Shown piece after piece: positions 1 to 8,067 of a stretch of DNA of 64,000 nucleotides. The notes under the pieces are model-generated. The model was not told the origin of the DNA and searched no databases. It saw only the letters and a program-made list of their open reading frames with translations. This DNA comes from Mesorhizobium amorphae (GTDB lineage: Bacteria; Pseudomonadota; Alphaproteobacteria; Rhizobiales; Rhizobiaceae): assembly GCF_014843845.1 (NCBI RefSeq), contig NZ_JHQS01000055.1, forward strand, positions 1-64,000. The letters are read 5' to 3'. The position numbers and the translations under genes were made by a program. Within the stretch, counting starts at the first letter, position 1, and each line of letters opens with the position of its first letter.

Positions 1-444
1 GAGCCAAAGCCTGCCGCGCCGGCAACCGTGGCCGAAGCACCGGCCGCGCCGGCAACGGAGCCTGCGGCACCCGCAACCGAGCCAGCCACGCCGCCTGCGG
101 CCGCTGATGCGACAGCCCCCGCGGCACCCGCGGCCGAGGCTCCCGCCGAGGTGGCGGCGGCGACGCCCGCCGTGCCTGAGACGGTGGCGCCCAAGCTCGA
201 ACCTACCGACGGCACCGTCATCATCCGCCGCAAGGATACGCTGTGGCGGATCTCGCGGCGCGTCTATGGCCGTGGCGTGCGCTATTCGACCATCTATCTC
301 GCCAATCAGGACCAGATCCGCGATCCCGACCGCATTTGGCCGGGTCAGGTGTTCAAGGTCCCGCAAAAGTCGAAAGAAGGCGAGGACGCCGACCTCAAGG
401 CAATGGGCGACCAGATGACGACACCTCCAGCCAAGACCGAGTAA
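1..444 (+). CDS. LysM domain protein, C-terminal part (5' end outside window)
   Basis: The frame is open from base 1, so the gene starts before the window; 147 codons are visible. The first 60 or so codons are a low-complexity Ala/Pro/Glu/Thr linker built from loose APATEP-like repeats. A LysM domain follows at about codons 70-122: a D-G-T start, then KDTLWRIS, then IWPGQVFKVP near its end. LysM binds the glycan of peptidoglycan, so the protein is probably anchored at or acts on the cell wall. Rhizobial proteins of this type often carry the LysM at the C-terminus. The enzymatic or N-terminal part is not visible, so its role cannot be stated. Confidence 0.85.
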   Translation, partial: EPKPAAPATVAEAPAAPATEPAAPATEPATPPAAADATAPAAPAAEAPAEVAAATPAVPETVAPKLEPTDGTVIIRRKDTLWRISRRVYGRGVRYSTIYLANQDQIRDPDRIWPGQVFKVPQKSKEGEDADLKAMGDQMTTPPAKTE

Positions 445-503
445 GAGGGCTTCGGGGGAGATTGGCAGTTCCGGCGATCTGGTCATCGGGATAGCTTGCC
501 CCA

Positions 504-537
504 TCATCGTTCATCGTCTATCGCCGATGAACGATGA
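504..537. promoter_or_regulatory. Perfect 13-bp inverted repeat, likely ArsR operator
   Basis: TCATCGTTCATCG at 504-516 is repeated as its exact reverse complement at 525-537, with an 8-nt spacer. The ATG of the ArsR-type gene (534-536) lies inside the right arm, so a bound repressor would cover the start region. ArsR repressors bind imperfect dyads of about this size in their own promoters. Autoregulation, and co-regulation of the downstream ABC exporter, is inferred from position. Confidence 0.7.
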
Positions 538-881
538 CCGAATCCCTGGCTGAACCAGACCGCGCGGCGAGCGCGCTGCCCACCTGCACCCCTGACAGCC
601 GCATTGTCGCGGCTCGATTTGCGGCGCTTTCGCATCCGGCGCGCATAGAGATCCTCAAGCACCTTTCGGCCAGCCGCTCCTGCTGCTGCCGCGAGGTGGT
701 CGATCATCTCGACCTGGCGCAGTCCACCGTGTCCCAGCATTTGAAGATACTGGTCGAAGCCGGGCTCGTGCGCTTCGAGCCCGACCGCCAGCGTTCGCGT
801 TATGAAGTCGACCACGCCGCGCTCGCCGATGTGTCGGCGTCGCTCGCGGCACTGGTCGATTCCTGCTGTTCCGGCGGCTAA
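534..881 (+). CDS. ArsR/SmtB-family transcriptional regulator, cysteine-rich
   Basis: A 115-residue winged-helix regulator. The core helix-turn-helix runs from about residue 28 to 80, with the recognition helix around STVSQHLKIL (64-73) followed by the GLVR wing. Cysteines at C50, C51 and C52 lie next to the helix and C111 and C112 lie near the end, with another at C18. ArsR proteins sense thiophilic metals or arsenite through such clusters and release DNA. It is 20 nt upstream of an Atm1-type exporter in the same direction, so it probably controls a metal- or thiol-conjugate efflux unit. The start overlaps a strong dyad at 504-537. The inducer is not evident from the sequence. Confidence 0.88.
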   Translation: MTESLAEPDRAASALPTCTPDSRIVAARFAALSHPARIEILKHLSASRSCCCREVVDHLDLAQSTVSQHLKILVEAGLVRFEPDRQRSRYEVDHAALADVSASLAALVDSCCSGG

Positions 882-901
882 AAATAACGAGGCAAAAAAG
901 A

Positions 902-2782
902 ATGGCCGAAAAAACCGTCTCCGACTCCTCGACCTTCAGCACCTTGCGCAATCTGTGGCCCTATATGTGGCCGGCCGACCGCGCCGACCTCCGGGCGCGG
1001 GTCACCTGGGCGACGCTTCTGCTGGTCGTCGCCAAGCTGACGCTGGTCGCCGGGCCCTATTTCTTCAAATGGGCGACCGACGCGCTGGCCGGCGACGCCA
1101 GGTCTGCGCCGCCGCTGCCGGCGTTTCTCTTGGCGCCGGTGATGCTGGTCATCGCCTACAATGTGCTGCGGCTGGTGCAGCTCGGCTTCAACCAGCTGCG
1201 CGACGCGCTGTTTGCCCGCGTCGGCCAGTATGCGGTGCGCCAGCTCGCCTTCCGCACCTTCGTCCACATGCACCAGCTGTCGTTGCGCTTCCATCTCGAG
1301 CGGCGCACCGGCGGCCTGTCGCGCATCATCGAGCGCGGCACCAAGGGCATCGAGACGATCGTGCGCTTCATCATGCTGAACACGGCGCCGACCATCCTCG
1401 AATTCGCGCTCACCACGGCCATCTTCGCCTACACTTATGGCTGGAAATACGTGGTCGTGGTGGCGGTCACCGTCTCGGTCTATGTCTGGTTCACGGTCAG
1501 GGCCAGCGACTGGCGCATCTCGATCCGCCGCGACATGAACGACAGCGACACCGACGCCAACACCAAGGCGATCGACTCGCTGCTCAATTTCGAGACGGTC
1601 AAATATTTCAACAACGAAGCCATGGAGGCCGAGCGCTTCGACCGCTCGATGGCGCGCTATGAGATATCGGCAACCAGGATCTGGACCTCGCTCGGCTGGC
1701 TGAATTTCGGCCAGGGCGTCATCTACGGCATCGGCACCGTCATCGTCATGTGCATGTCGGCGCTGGAGGTGCAGGCCGGCACGCAGTCGGTCGGCGACTT
1801 CGTCTTCATCAATGCCATGCTGATGCAGCTTTCGGTGCCGCTCAATTTCATCGGCTTCATCTATCGCGAAATCCGCCAGGGCCTGACCGACATCGAGCAG
1901 ATGTTCGACCTGCTCGACGTGCCGCAGGAGATCGTCGACAAGCCCGATGCGAAGGCGCTCGCCGTTCCGGCCGGCAAGGTCGAATTCCGCGATGTGCATT
2001 TCTCCTATGATCCGAACCGCAAGATCCTGAAGGGCGTCTCCTTCGAGGTGCCGGCCGGCAAGACGGTCGCCATCGTCGGGCCTTCGGGTGCCGGCAAGTC
2101 GACCATCTCGCGGCTGCTGTTCCGCTTCTACGACATTCAGAGCGGGGCGGTGCTGATCGATGGCCAGGATGTCAGGGACGTGACGCAGGAGAGCCTGCGC
2201 GCGGCGATCGGCATGGTGCCGCAGGACACCGTGTTGTTCAACGACACCATTGCCTACAACATCCGCTACGGTCGCGTCGGCGCCAGCGAGGAAGAGGTGC
2301 GCAAGGCGGCCGAGCTCGCCCAGATCGGACCGTTCATCGAGCGGCTGCCGGACGGCTACCGCTCGATGGTCGGCGAGCGCGGGCTGAAACTGTCGGGCGG
2401 CGAGAAGCAGCGCGTGGCGATCGCCCGCACCATTTTGAAGGCGCCGCCGATCCTGATGCTCGACGAGGCGACTTCGGCGCTCGACAGCCACACCGAGCAG
2501 GAGATCCAGGCCGCGCTCGACCTCGTCAGCCGGGGCCGCACAACTATCGTGATTGCCCACCGGCTGTCGACTGTGATCACGGCCGACGAGATCATCGTGC
2601 TCAAGGACGGCCAGATCGCCGAACGCGGCACCCATGCCGAACTGATGCTCAAACACGGCCTCTATGCCTCGATGTGGGACCGCCAGCGCGAGGCGACCGA
2701 AGCCGAAGAGCGGCTGCGCATCGCGCGCGAGAGCGACGAGCTGGGTGTCATCGTGCGCAGGCGCACGTCCGAGGTGGGGTAG
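902..2782 (+). CDS. Atm1/HMT1-type ABC exporter, fused permease and ATPase
   Basis: A 626-residue half-transporter that would dimerise in the inner membrane. Residues 1 to about 330 form the transmembrane domain. The nucleotide-binding domain follows, with Walker A GPSGAGKST near 393, the signature LSGGEKQR near 497 and Walker B ILMLDEATSALD near 517. The family (Atm1, ABCB7, HMT1) exports glutathione- or persulfide-linked metal and sulfur species. The intracellular stretch with NTKAIDSLLNFETVKYF is typical of this group. Its neighbour is an ArsR repressor with several cysteines, which favours a role in heavy-metal or thiol-conjugate detoxification over constitutive Fe-S export. The exact substrate is inferred. 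Confidence 0.9.
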   Translation: MAEKTVSDSSTFSTLRNLWPYMWPADRADLRARVTWATLLLVVAKLTLVAGPYFFKWATDALAGDARSAPPLPAFLLAPVMLVIAYNVLRLVQLGFNQLRDALFARVGQYAVRQLAFRTFVHMHQLSLRFHLERRTGGLSRIIERGTKGIETIVRFIMLNTAPTILEFALTTAIFAYTYGWKYVVVVAVTVSVYVWFTVRASDWRISIRRDMNDSDTDANTKAIDSLLNFETVKYFNNEAMEAERFDRSMARYEISATRIWTSLGWLNFGQGVIYGIGTVIVMCMSALEVQAGTQSVGDFVFINAMLMQLSVPLNFIGFIYREIRQGLTDIEQMFDLLDVPQEIVDKPDAKALAVPAGKVEFRDVHFSYDPNRKILKGVSFEVPAGKTVAIVGPSGAGKSTISRLLFRFYDIQSGAVLIDGQDVRDVTQESLRAAIGMVPQDTVLFNDTIAYNIRYGRVGASEEEVRKAAELAQIGPFIERLPDGYRSMVGERGLKLSGGEKQRVAIARTILKAPPILMLDEATSALDSHTEQEIQAALDLVSRGRTTIVIAHRLSTVITADEIIVLKDGQIAERGTHAELMLKHGLYASMWDRQREATEAEERLRIARESDELGVIVRRRTSEVG

Positions 2783-2797
2783 GGCGATGCTGAAGCT

Positions 2798-2832
2798 GCC
2801 GATCTCCCCCTCGAGGTGGAGATTTGGCGCGT
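2798..2832. repeat. Fragment of a RIME-like palindromic element
   Basis: A short piece of the GATCTCCCCC...GGGGGAGAT family that recurs between genes in this window. Only one hairpin arm pair is left and the right part is diverged. It lies directly after the ABC exporter stop, where a transcript could end. Confidence 0.5.
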
Positions 2833-2873
2833 CACCGCCGGAGCCATCCGGCAAACGTCGAAAAAATCTCCTC

Positions 2874-2896
2874 TTGACCTCAACATAGCTTGAGAT
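2874..2896 (+). promoter_or_regulatory. MerR-type dyad with -35-like TTGACC
   Basis: TTGACC at 2874-2879 overlaps an imperfect dyad, ACCTCAA (2877-2883) and TTGAGAT (2890-2896), with one mismatch and a 6-nt centre. Dyads of this CCTCAA/TTGAGG form inside stretched promoters are typical of MerR/SoxR-family activators. A clear -10 hexamer at the expected 19-nt spacing was not found. It lies about 60 nt upstream of the ABM-domain gene; no MerR gene is in the window. Confidence 0.45.
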
Positions 2897-2956
2897 TGCA
2901 AACCGTCTCCGAGAGCCCCTGCACAGCATATCGTTCAAGAACGGAGATGGATTGAA

Positions 2957-3304
2957 ATGAGCGAGACAAATCAAAAGCTTGGCAATGAAGCCGTGTTCAG
3001 GGTCGACAAATTCGTCGTCCCGGCCGACGCCCGCGAGGAGATACTGCGCAAGGTCAGGGCGACGCATGAATTGCTGCGCCTGCAGCAGGGCTTCGTGCAG
3101 GATTTCCTGCTTGAGCAATTCTCGGGCCCGGGAGAATTCAACCTCGTCACCATTGTCGAATGGGAAAACCAGGCGGCCGTCGACAAGGTCGTGCCGATCG
3201 TCAAGGCGGTTCACGAACGAGCTGGCTTCAATCCTCAAGAGACGATCGCCCGCCTTGGCGTCAGGGCCGATATCGCCAACTATCAGCGCTTGCCTGAAAT
3301 GTAG
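2957..3304 (+). CDS. ABM-superfamily (antibiotic biosynthesis monooxygenase-like) protein
   Basis: A 115-residue protein with the dimeric ferredoxin-like alpha/beta-barrel layout of the ABM family: strand FRVDKFVVPADARE, a helix with EILRKVRATHELLR, then a strand around FNLVTIVEWEN and a C-terminal helix. Family members include small cofactor-free monooxygenases and haem-degrading enzymes, but many have no known reaction. No catalytic motif allows a finer call. The gene stands alone, with its own MerR-type dyad upstream (2874-2896), which suggests induction by a chemical stress. A purine-rich GGAG stretch about 10 nt before the ATG supports the start. Confidence 0.7.
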   Translation: MSETNQKLGNEAVFRVDKFVVPADAREEILRKVRATHELLRLQQGFVQDFLLEQFSGPGEFNLVTIVEWENQAAVDKVVPIVKAVHERAGFNPQETIARLGVRADIANYQRLPEM

Positions 3305-3337
3305 GAAGGTCAGCCCGCCCGGGTGCCGGTACCGCGA

Positions 3338-3376
3338 CGGAAGGGGCGCGCTGTCCCGCCAGCATCTCAGGTTCTG
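3338..3376. repeat. RIME-like element fragment
   Basis: Contains the GGGGCGCGCTGTCCCGCCAGC block found at the right end of the larger palindromic elements at 12708-12770 and 36331-36390. Only this end is preserved. It lies between the ABM gene and psd. Confidence 0.5.
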
Positions 3377-3475
3377 CCAACAGCATGCACCAAAACCTCC
3401 CCCCATTGTTGCGTTGCGACGACGGGGGCTTTCGGCTATTGAGGCCGGACCTGAAACAAGGGCTGCCCCCATCCC

Positions 3476-4174
3476 ATGAGCCTCGTCGACACGATCAAGA
3501 ATGCGTTCGTACCGATCCATCGCGAGGGCTATCCGTTCATCGCCGCCTTTGGCGCGGGCACGCTGTTTCTCGGCTATTTTTCCTCGATCCTGTTCTGGAT
3601 CGGGCTGATCCTGACGGCCTGGTGCGTCTATTTCTTCCGCGATCCCGAGCGCGTCACGCCGGTCGACGACCGGCTGGTGGTGAGCCCGGCCGACGGCATC
3701 ATCTCGGCGGTCGGCCCGGCCGTGCCGCCGCGCGAACTTGGCCTCGGCTCCGGTGAAATGACCCGCATCTCGGTGTTCATGAATGTGTTTTCCTGCCATG
3801 TGAACCGCGCCCCGGTGCGCGGCCGCATCACAAAAATCGAGCACCGGCCCGGAAAATTCCTCAATGCCGAGTTGGACAAGGCGAGCACCGAGAACGAGCG
3901 CAACGGTGTCGTCATCGACAGCCCCAACGGCACGGTCGCTGCGGTGCAGATCGCCGGCCTGGTGGCGCGGCGCATCGTCTGCTGGGCCGAGACCGGTGGC
4001 TCGATCGCCATCGGCGAGCGCTTTGGGCTGATCCGCTTCGGCTCGCGCGTCGATGTCTTCCTGCCGGTCGCCGCGACGCCGCGCGTCGCCGTCGGCCAGA
4101 CCGCGGTCGGCGGCGAAACCGTATTGGCCGAATTCGGCGGCGCTGCCGCGACGCCGCTCGTCAGGATTTCGTAA
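3476..4174 (+). CDS. psd: Phosphatidylserine decarboxylase proenzyme, short bacterial type
   Basis: Converts phosphatidylserine to phosphatidylethanolamine at the inner membrane. The 232-residue length and N-terminal hydrophobic segment (about residues 17-48) match the short psd-B type. Residues G174-G175-S176 within TGGSIAIG are the expected self-cleavage site, where the serine becomes the pyruvoyl group. Conserved blocks NVFSCHVNRAP and GRFGLIRFGSRVDV-like sequence are present. It is followed 3 nt later by pssA, which makes its substrate, in the order usual for rhizobia. Confidence 0.95.
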   Translation: MSLVDTIKNAFVPIHREGYPFIAAFGAGTLFLGYFSSILFWIGLILTAWCVYFFRDPERVTPVDDRLVVSPADGIISAVGPAVPPRELGLGSGEMTRISVFMNVFSCHVNRAPVRGRITKIEHRPGKFLNAELDKASTENERNGVVIDSPNGTVAAVQIAGLVARRIVCWAETGGSIAIGERFGLIRFGSRVDVFLPVAATPRVAVGQTAVGGETVLAEFGGAAATPLVRIS

Positions 4175-4177
4175 GCG

Positions 4178-4993
4178 GTGGGCGCGCCCTTCAAGAAGTT
4201 CGAGGCGCATGGCAGCGGCGGTCCGCGCATCCGTGAAATCCCGATGCGCATGGTGCTGCCCAATCTGGTCACCGTGCTTGCCATCTGCGCCGGCCTGTCC
4301 GGCATCCGCTTCGGCTTCGAAGGCCGCTTCGAGCCGGCGGTGGTGATGGTACTGCTTGCCGCCTTCCTCGACGGCATCGACGGTCGCCTGGCGCGCATGC
4401 TGAAGGCGACATCGAAATTCGGCGCGCAGATGGATTCGCTGGCCGATATCGTCAATTTCGGCGTAGCACCGGCGCTCGTCCTCTACGCCTTCATGCTCGA
4501 CCGCGCCGGTTCGTTCGGCTGGATCGCCGCACTTCTGTTCACCATTGCCTGCGGCTTGAGGCTTGCCCGCTTCAACGTGCTCGACGATGAGACAGATCGG
4601 CCGATCTGGCAGACCGAGTATTTCGTCGGCGTGCCGGCGCCGGCGGGCGCGGTGCTGGTCATGCTGCCGCTCTATCTGTCCTTTCTCAGGCTCGGCATCG
4701 AGCCCAGCCGTCCTGTCGCTCTTGTCGCCACCGGCTTCACCGTCCTGGTCGCCTTCCTGCTGGTCAGCCGGCTGCCGGTCTATTCCGGCAAGAGCGTCAA
4801 GGTGCCGGGCGACAAGGTGCTGCCGGTCATCCTTGCCGTCGTGCTCTACGTCCTGCTGCTGATGACCTATCCCTGGTACACGCTGACCGCTTCGGTCGCC
4901 GGCTACCTTGCCTTCCTGCCGTTCAGCGTGCGCGCCTATTCGAGGCGCGCCAAGCTTGAGGGCGAGAAGGTTCCGCCTTCCGATATCGGTTAA
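4178..4993 (+). CDS. pssA: CDP-diacylglycerol-serine O-phosphatidyltransferase
   Basis: Makes phosphatidylserine from CDP-diacylglycerol and serine. A 271-residue multi-spanning membrane protein of the CDP-alcohol phosphatidyltransferase family. The catalytic signature DG-x2-AR-x8-G-x3-D-x3-D is readable as DGIDGRLAR, then KFGAQMDSLAD, near residues 67-92. Several hydrophobic helices follow to the C-terminus. It is translationally adjacent to psd, and the two together supply phosphatidylethanolamine. The start is a GTG right after the psd stop; an internal ATG (MRMVLPN, about residue 23) is possible. Confidence 0.95.
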   Translation: MGAPFKKFEAHGSGGPRIREIPMRMVLPNLVTVLAICAGLSGIRFGFEGRFEPAVVMVLLAAFLDGIDGRLARMLKATSKFGAQMDSLADIVNFGVAPALVLYAFMLDRAGSFGWIAALLFTIACGLRLARFNVLDDETDRPIWQTEYFVGVPAPAGAVLVMLPLYLSFLRLGIEPSRPVALVATGFTVLVAFLLVSRLPVYSGKSVKVPGDKVLPVILAVVLYVLLLMTYPWYTLTASVAGYLAFLPFSVRAYSRRAKLEGEKVPPSDIG

Positions 4994-5021
4994 GGGGTAC
5001 TGGCGAAGCCGTTGATCGGCC

Positions 5022-7244
5022 TCACGCTGCGGCGCTCAGCCCCAGCCGCTCGATCACCAGCCTGCGGGTCGAGACATAGTCGGTCTTGCCCGAGCCCAGC
5101 ACCGGGATCTCCTCGACCTTGACGATGTCGTTGGGCACCATCAGCTCGGCCGCGCCGGCCTGCTTGCCAAACTTGCGCAGTTCCTCTGGATCGGCGTCGT
5201 CGGCGGTGGTGACCAGCACGATGCGCTCGCCGCGCCGTTTGTCCGGCACCGCCACTGCCGCGTGGCGCTCCTCCGGCCACAGCGACTGCACCAGCATCTC
5301 GACGGCGCCCAGCGACACCATCTCGCCGGCGATCTTGGCGAAGCGCTTGGCGCGGCCGCGAATGGTGATGAAGCCATCGCGGTCGACCGAGACGATGTCA
5401 CCGGTGTCGTGCCAGCCGTCCAGCGGCTGCAATTCGCCGGGGCGATCGGCAGTCATGTAGCCCATCATCAGGTTCGGCCCGTCGAGCCAGAGACGGCCGG
5501 CATCGTCGATGCCCTCGACCGGCTCGAGCTTCATGCGTATCGCCGGCAGCAGCCGCCCGACCGTGCCGTCGTGGCCATGGATGGCGGTGTTGACGGCAAC
5601 CACGGGAGCTGCCTCTGTCAGGCCAAAACCTTCGATGATTGCCGCCTGGAAGCGTTCGCGGTAGACGCGCCGCGTTTCCGGCTTCACCGCCTCGGCGCCG
5701 GCGACGACGAAGCGGAGGCTGGAGAAATCGCCGTCCTTGGCGGTGCGCGCATAATTGGCGAGGAAGGTGTCGGTGCCGAACATGATGGTCGGCTTCACCT
5801 TGCGGGCGATCTCGGGAATGATCTTGTAGTGCAGCGGCGAGGGGTAGAGGAACAGTTTCACCCCGGTGACCAAAGGCAGGATGGTGCCGCCCGTCAGGCC
5901 GAAGGAGTGGAACACCGGCAGCACGTTGAGCAGGATGTCGGCCGGCGAGATGGTGATGCGGGCTTCGGCCTGCATGGCGTTGGCGTGGAGGTTGCGGTGC
6001 GACAGCACCACGGCCTTGGGCGTGCCTTCCGAGCCTGAAGTGAACAGGATCACCGCCGGCTTGGCCGCATCCTGCGGCTGCAGGGGAAAGCGCCACAGCA
6101 CTGCTGCGGCCAGCTTGTCCAGCGCCGTCACGCTCTCGCGCACGTCCTCCAGCCACAGCATCCTGGCGCCGCCTGCCTCGACCGCTTCGACGATGTCGGC
6201 GATGCCGGCTTTCTCGATGAAGGCGCGGGAGGAGACGACGGTGCGGATGACGGCGGTGCGCACGGCGGCGGTCACGCTGGCCGGCCCGGCGGTGTAGTTG
6301 ATCATCGCCGCCACCCGGCCGGCCGACAAAAGCCCGACGAAGGACAGCACCACGCCATTGGCGTTGGGCAAAAGCAGCCCGACTGCTTCGCCCGGCGCCG
6401 TCACCGCTTCGAAGCGGCGGCCAAGCACGCGCGCGCCGATGAACATTTTGCGGTAGCTCATCGCGCCCGAGATGACGTCCTCGATTATCGGATGCGAGGC
6501 GCCGACACGGTCAGCGGCGTCGCGCATCGCCAGGAACAGGCCACGATCGAGATTGCTGCCGAACAGCCGCGCCTCGGCGACACGGTCGAACAGCGCGTTG
6601 GTGTTCGAGGCCTGGTCGGGGTTGCGCGCCAAGAGCTCGGCAATGGTCATCGGCTCCAGCACGCTGATCGACAGCCGCGGAAACCAGTGGCGCGGCGCCC
6701 TGTCCGCTGGCGTCAGCGACACCGGCAGATCGCGCGCGCCGGAGACGAAGATCGGCACGATCCTGGCATCGGCCTGCATGGCGATGCGGGTGATGGCGCG
6801 AAACAGCCGGAACGCCTTGACGTCGGGCTCGACCGCTTCGGGCAGATAGACGGCCAAGCGCCCCTTGCCCTTCAGCACCCGCACCAGCCGGCGGCTGACG
6901 AAAACATGTTCGGCATTGAAGGCGATGCTGCGCCCCAGCTCACGCCACGGCTCCAGCCAGGGCGATTTCGCTGACGCATCGTCGAGGATGTGCAGCGTGT
7001 CGTCCGGCAGCAGCGACAGCATCAGCGCCGGCTCGAAACGCGACTGGTGCGAGACCACATAGATCACCGGCGCCGGCGCGTTGCGGGCGATCCTGATGCG
7101 CTCGTCGGCGATCCGGTAGGCGAGCTTGAACGGCACGTAGAGCAACGCCTGGGTAAAACGCAGGCCAAGGCGGAATTTCTCGACCACGCCGATCAGCAGC
7201 CAGGCCACAACGAGACCCGCAAGCAGCGCCAGTGTCAGGATCAT
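5022..7244 (-). CDS. Aas-like fusion: PlsC-type acyltransferase plus acyl-ACP/CoA synthetase
   Basis: 740 residues. After an N-terminal membrane helix (MILTLALLAGLVVAWLLIG) comes a lysophospholipid-acyltransferase-like domain, then an AMP-forming acyl-activating domain with FTSGSEGTPKAV, GFGLTEAAPV and HDTGDI. The layout matches E. coli Aas, which reacylates lyso-phosphatidylethanolamine. The acyltransferase motifs are altered: HQSRFE (about 66-71) replaces H-x4-D, and LPEA replaces FPEG. It is convergent with psd-pssA, fitting phospholipid repair. The ATG at 7244 is chosen over the upstream frame because GGGAGA precedes it. Whether the acyltransferase half is active is uncertain. Confidence 0.85.
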   Translation of the reverse strand: MILTLALLAGLVVAWLLIGVVEKFRLGLRFTQALLYVPFKLAYRIADERIRIARNAPAPVIYVVSHQSRFEPALMLSLLPDDTLHILDDASAKSPWLEPWRELGRSIAFNAEHVFVSRRLVRVLKGKGRLAVYLPEAVEPDVKAFRLFRAITRIAMQADARIVPIFVSGARDLPVSLTPADRAPRHWFPRLSISVLEPMTIAELLARNPDQASNTNALFDRVAEARLFGSNLDRGLFLAMRDAADRVGASHPIIEDVISGAMSYRKMFIGARVLGRRFEAVTAPGEAVGLLLPNANGVVLSFVGLLSAGRVAAMINYTAGPASVTAAVRTAVIRTVVSSRAFIEKAGIADIVEAVEAGGARMLWLEDVRESVTALDKLAAAVLWRFPLQPQDAAKPAVILFTSGSEGTPKAVVLSHRNLHANAMQAEARITISPADILLNVLPVFHSFGLTGGTILPLVTGVKLFLYPSPLHYKIIPEIARKVKPTIMFGTDTFLANYARTAKDGDFSSLRFVVAGAEAVKPETRRVYRERFQAAIIEGFGLTEAAPVVAVNTAIHGHDGTVGRLLPAIRMKLEPVEGIDDAGRLWLDGPNLMMGYMTADRPGELQPLDGWHDTGDIVSVDRDGFITIRGRAKRFAKIAGEMVSLGAVEMLVQSLWPEERHAAVAVPDKRRGERIVLVTTADDADPEELRKFGKQAGAAELMVPNDIVKVEEIPVLGSGKTDYVSTRRLVIERLGLSAAA

Positions 7245-7345
7245 GCCGCGTCTCTCCCAACGTCCTCCATGCCGCGGCTCTTTGGCGGCCGCTTCGAGGG
7301 CAGAGCCTAGCGGAAGTGGTGGCGGCGTCAATGTGGACTGAGTGC

Positions 7346-7545
7346 CCTCCGACCTTCTCCCCTTGCGGGAGAAGGTGGCCGAGCGAAGCTCGGTCGGATG
7401 AGGGGTGTTGGAAGGATCGCAACGTCGAAGATATAAGCACCTGAAATCATTTTATTTTTAACGCGGCGTTTCCTCCAGCACCCTCATCCGTCTCGGCGCT
7501 GCGCGCCGATCCACCTTCTCCCACAAGGGGAGAAGGTGAAGAGGT
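7346..7545. repeat. Second family of palindromic intergenic element, two facing copies
   Basis: 7346-7412 holds CCTTCTCCCC-TTGC-GGGAGAAGG followed by CGAGCGAAGCTCGGTCGGATGAGGG. 7474-7545 carries the same blocks in reverse order and orientation (CACCCTCATCCG ... CTTCTCCC-ACAA-GGGGAGAAG). An AT-rich centre (about 7440-7462) lies between them. The sequence differs from the GATCTCCCCC family but has the same design. It fills most of the 302-nt gap between the Aas-like gene and the tautomerase gene; nothing else was seen there. Confidence 0.7.
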
Positions 7546-7546
7546 G

Positions 7547-7954
7547 CTAGGCCGCCTTCAACCTCCCGCTGATGAAACGAAACTCCTGCGTCTTGCCGCC
7601 ATAGCCGTAAGCCGCCGCCGGCACTTCGTGCACGAAGGCGTAGCTTTCCTCGTGCACATGACCCAGCAAGCGACCGAAGGCGGCGAACACCGCCCGGAGA
7701 TAAGCCTCCAGCTCGAGCTTGGTGTTGGTGCCGTCGACCACCTTGATGTCGAGCCAGAAGGTGTTGGAGCCTTGCTCGGCCAGCGACCTGCCGCCGGCGA
7801 ACCAGTGCTGCGGGTCGAGATAGTTGATCGCGACCGCGGTGATGGTCGGATCCTTGCGCAGATGCGTGGCCGTCAGTTCGGTGACTTCCTTGGCGATTGC
7901 GGCGGACAGTTTGGCGTCGGGCTTGCCGGTGACGCTGATAGTGATGATCGGCAT
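7547..7954 (-). CDS. Tautomerase-superfamily protein
   Basis: 135 residues beginning Met-Pro-Ile-Ile. After Met removal the N-terminal proline is the general base of 4-oxalocrotonate tautomerase-like enzymes. The beta-alpha-beta unit with KLSAAIAKEVTELTATHLRKDP matches the family, and the length corresponds to a fused double unit or an extended form rather than the 62-residue 4-OT. The substrate is unknown. GAGGAGA about 6 nt upstream supports the start. It is divergently transcribed from a LysR regulator across a 113-nt region rich in ATCGAATT sites, so it is probably the LysR target. Confidence 0.8.
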   Translation of the reverse strand: MPIITISVTGKPDAKLSAAIAKEVTELTATHLRKDPTITAVAINYLDPQHWFAGGRSLAEQGSNTFWLDIKVVDGTNTKLELEAYLRAVFAAFGRLLGHVHEESYAFVHEVPAAAYGYGGKTQEFRFISGRLKAA

Positions 7955-8013
7955 TGTTTTCTCCTCGAGCTGCTGCGGCGTCTGTTCGCCGTTGGGAAAA
8001 CCATGTCACGATC

Positions 8014-8067
8014 ATCGAATCAAAAAAATCGAATTGTTTTCAACTTATAATTCGATACAATCGAATT
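8014..8067. promoter_or_regulatory. LysR operator region: perfect 8-bp dyad plus two more half-sites
   Basis: AATTCGAT (8049-8056) and ATCGAATT (8060-8067) form a perfect dyad with a 3-nt spacer that ends at the base before the LysR ATG (8068). Further direct copies are ATCGAAT at 8014-8020 and ATCGAATT at 8028-8035. The inner sequence fits the T-N11-A LysR box. The layout suggests autorepression of the regulator and control of the divergent tautomerase gene. Confidence 0.7.

Noticed and set aside
878..4210. 1110-codon open frame on the minus strand opposite the ABC exporter, ABM gene and psd
   Set aside because: It runs across three recognised genes and its predicted protein is rich in Arg, Asp, Gly and His with no domain. 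Long antisense frames are common in DNA of this GC content.
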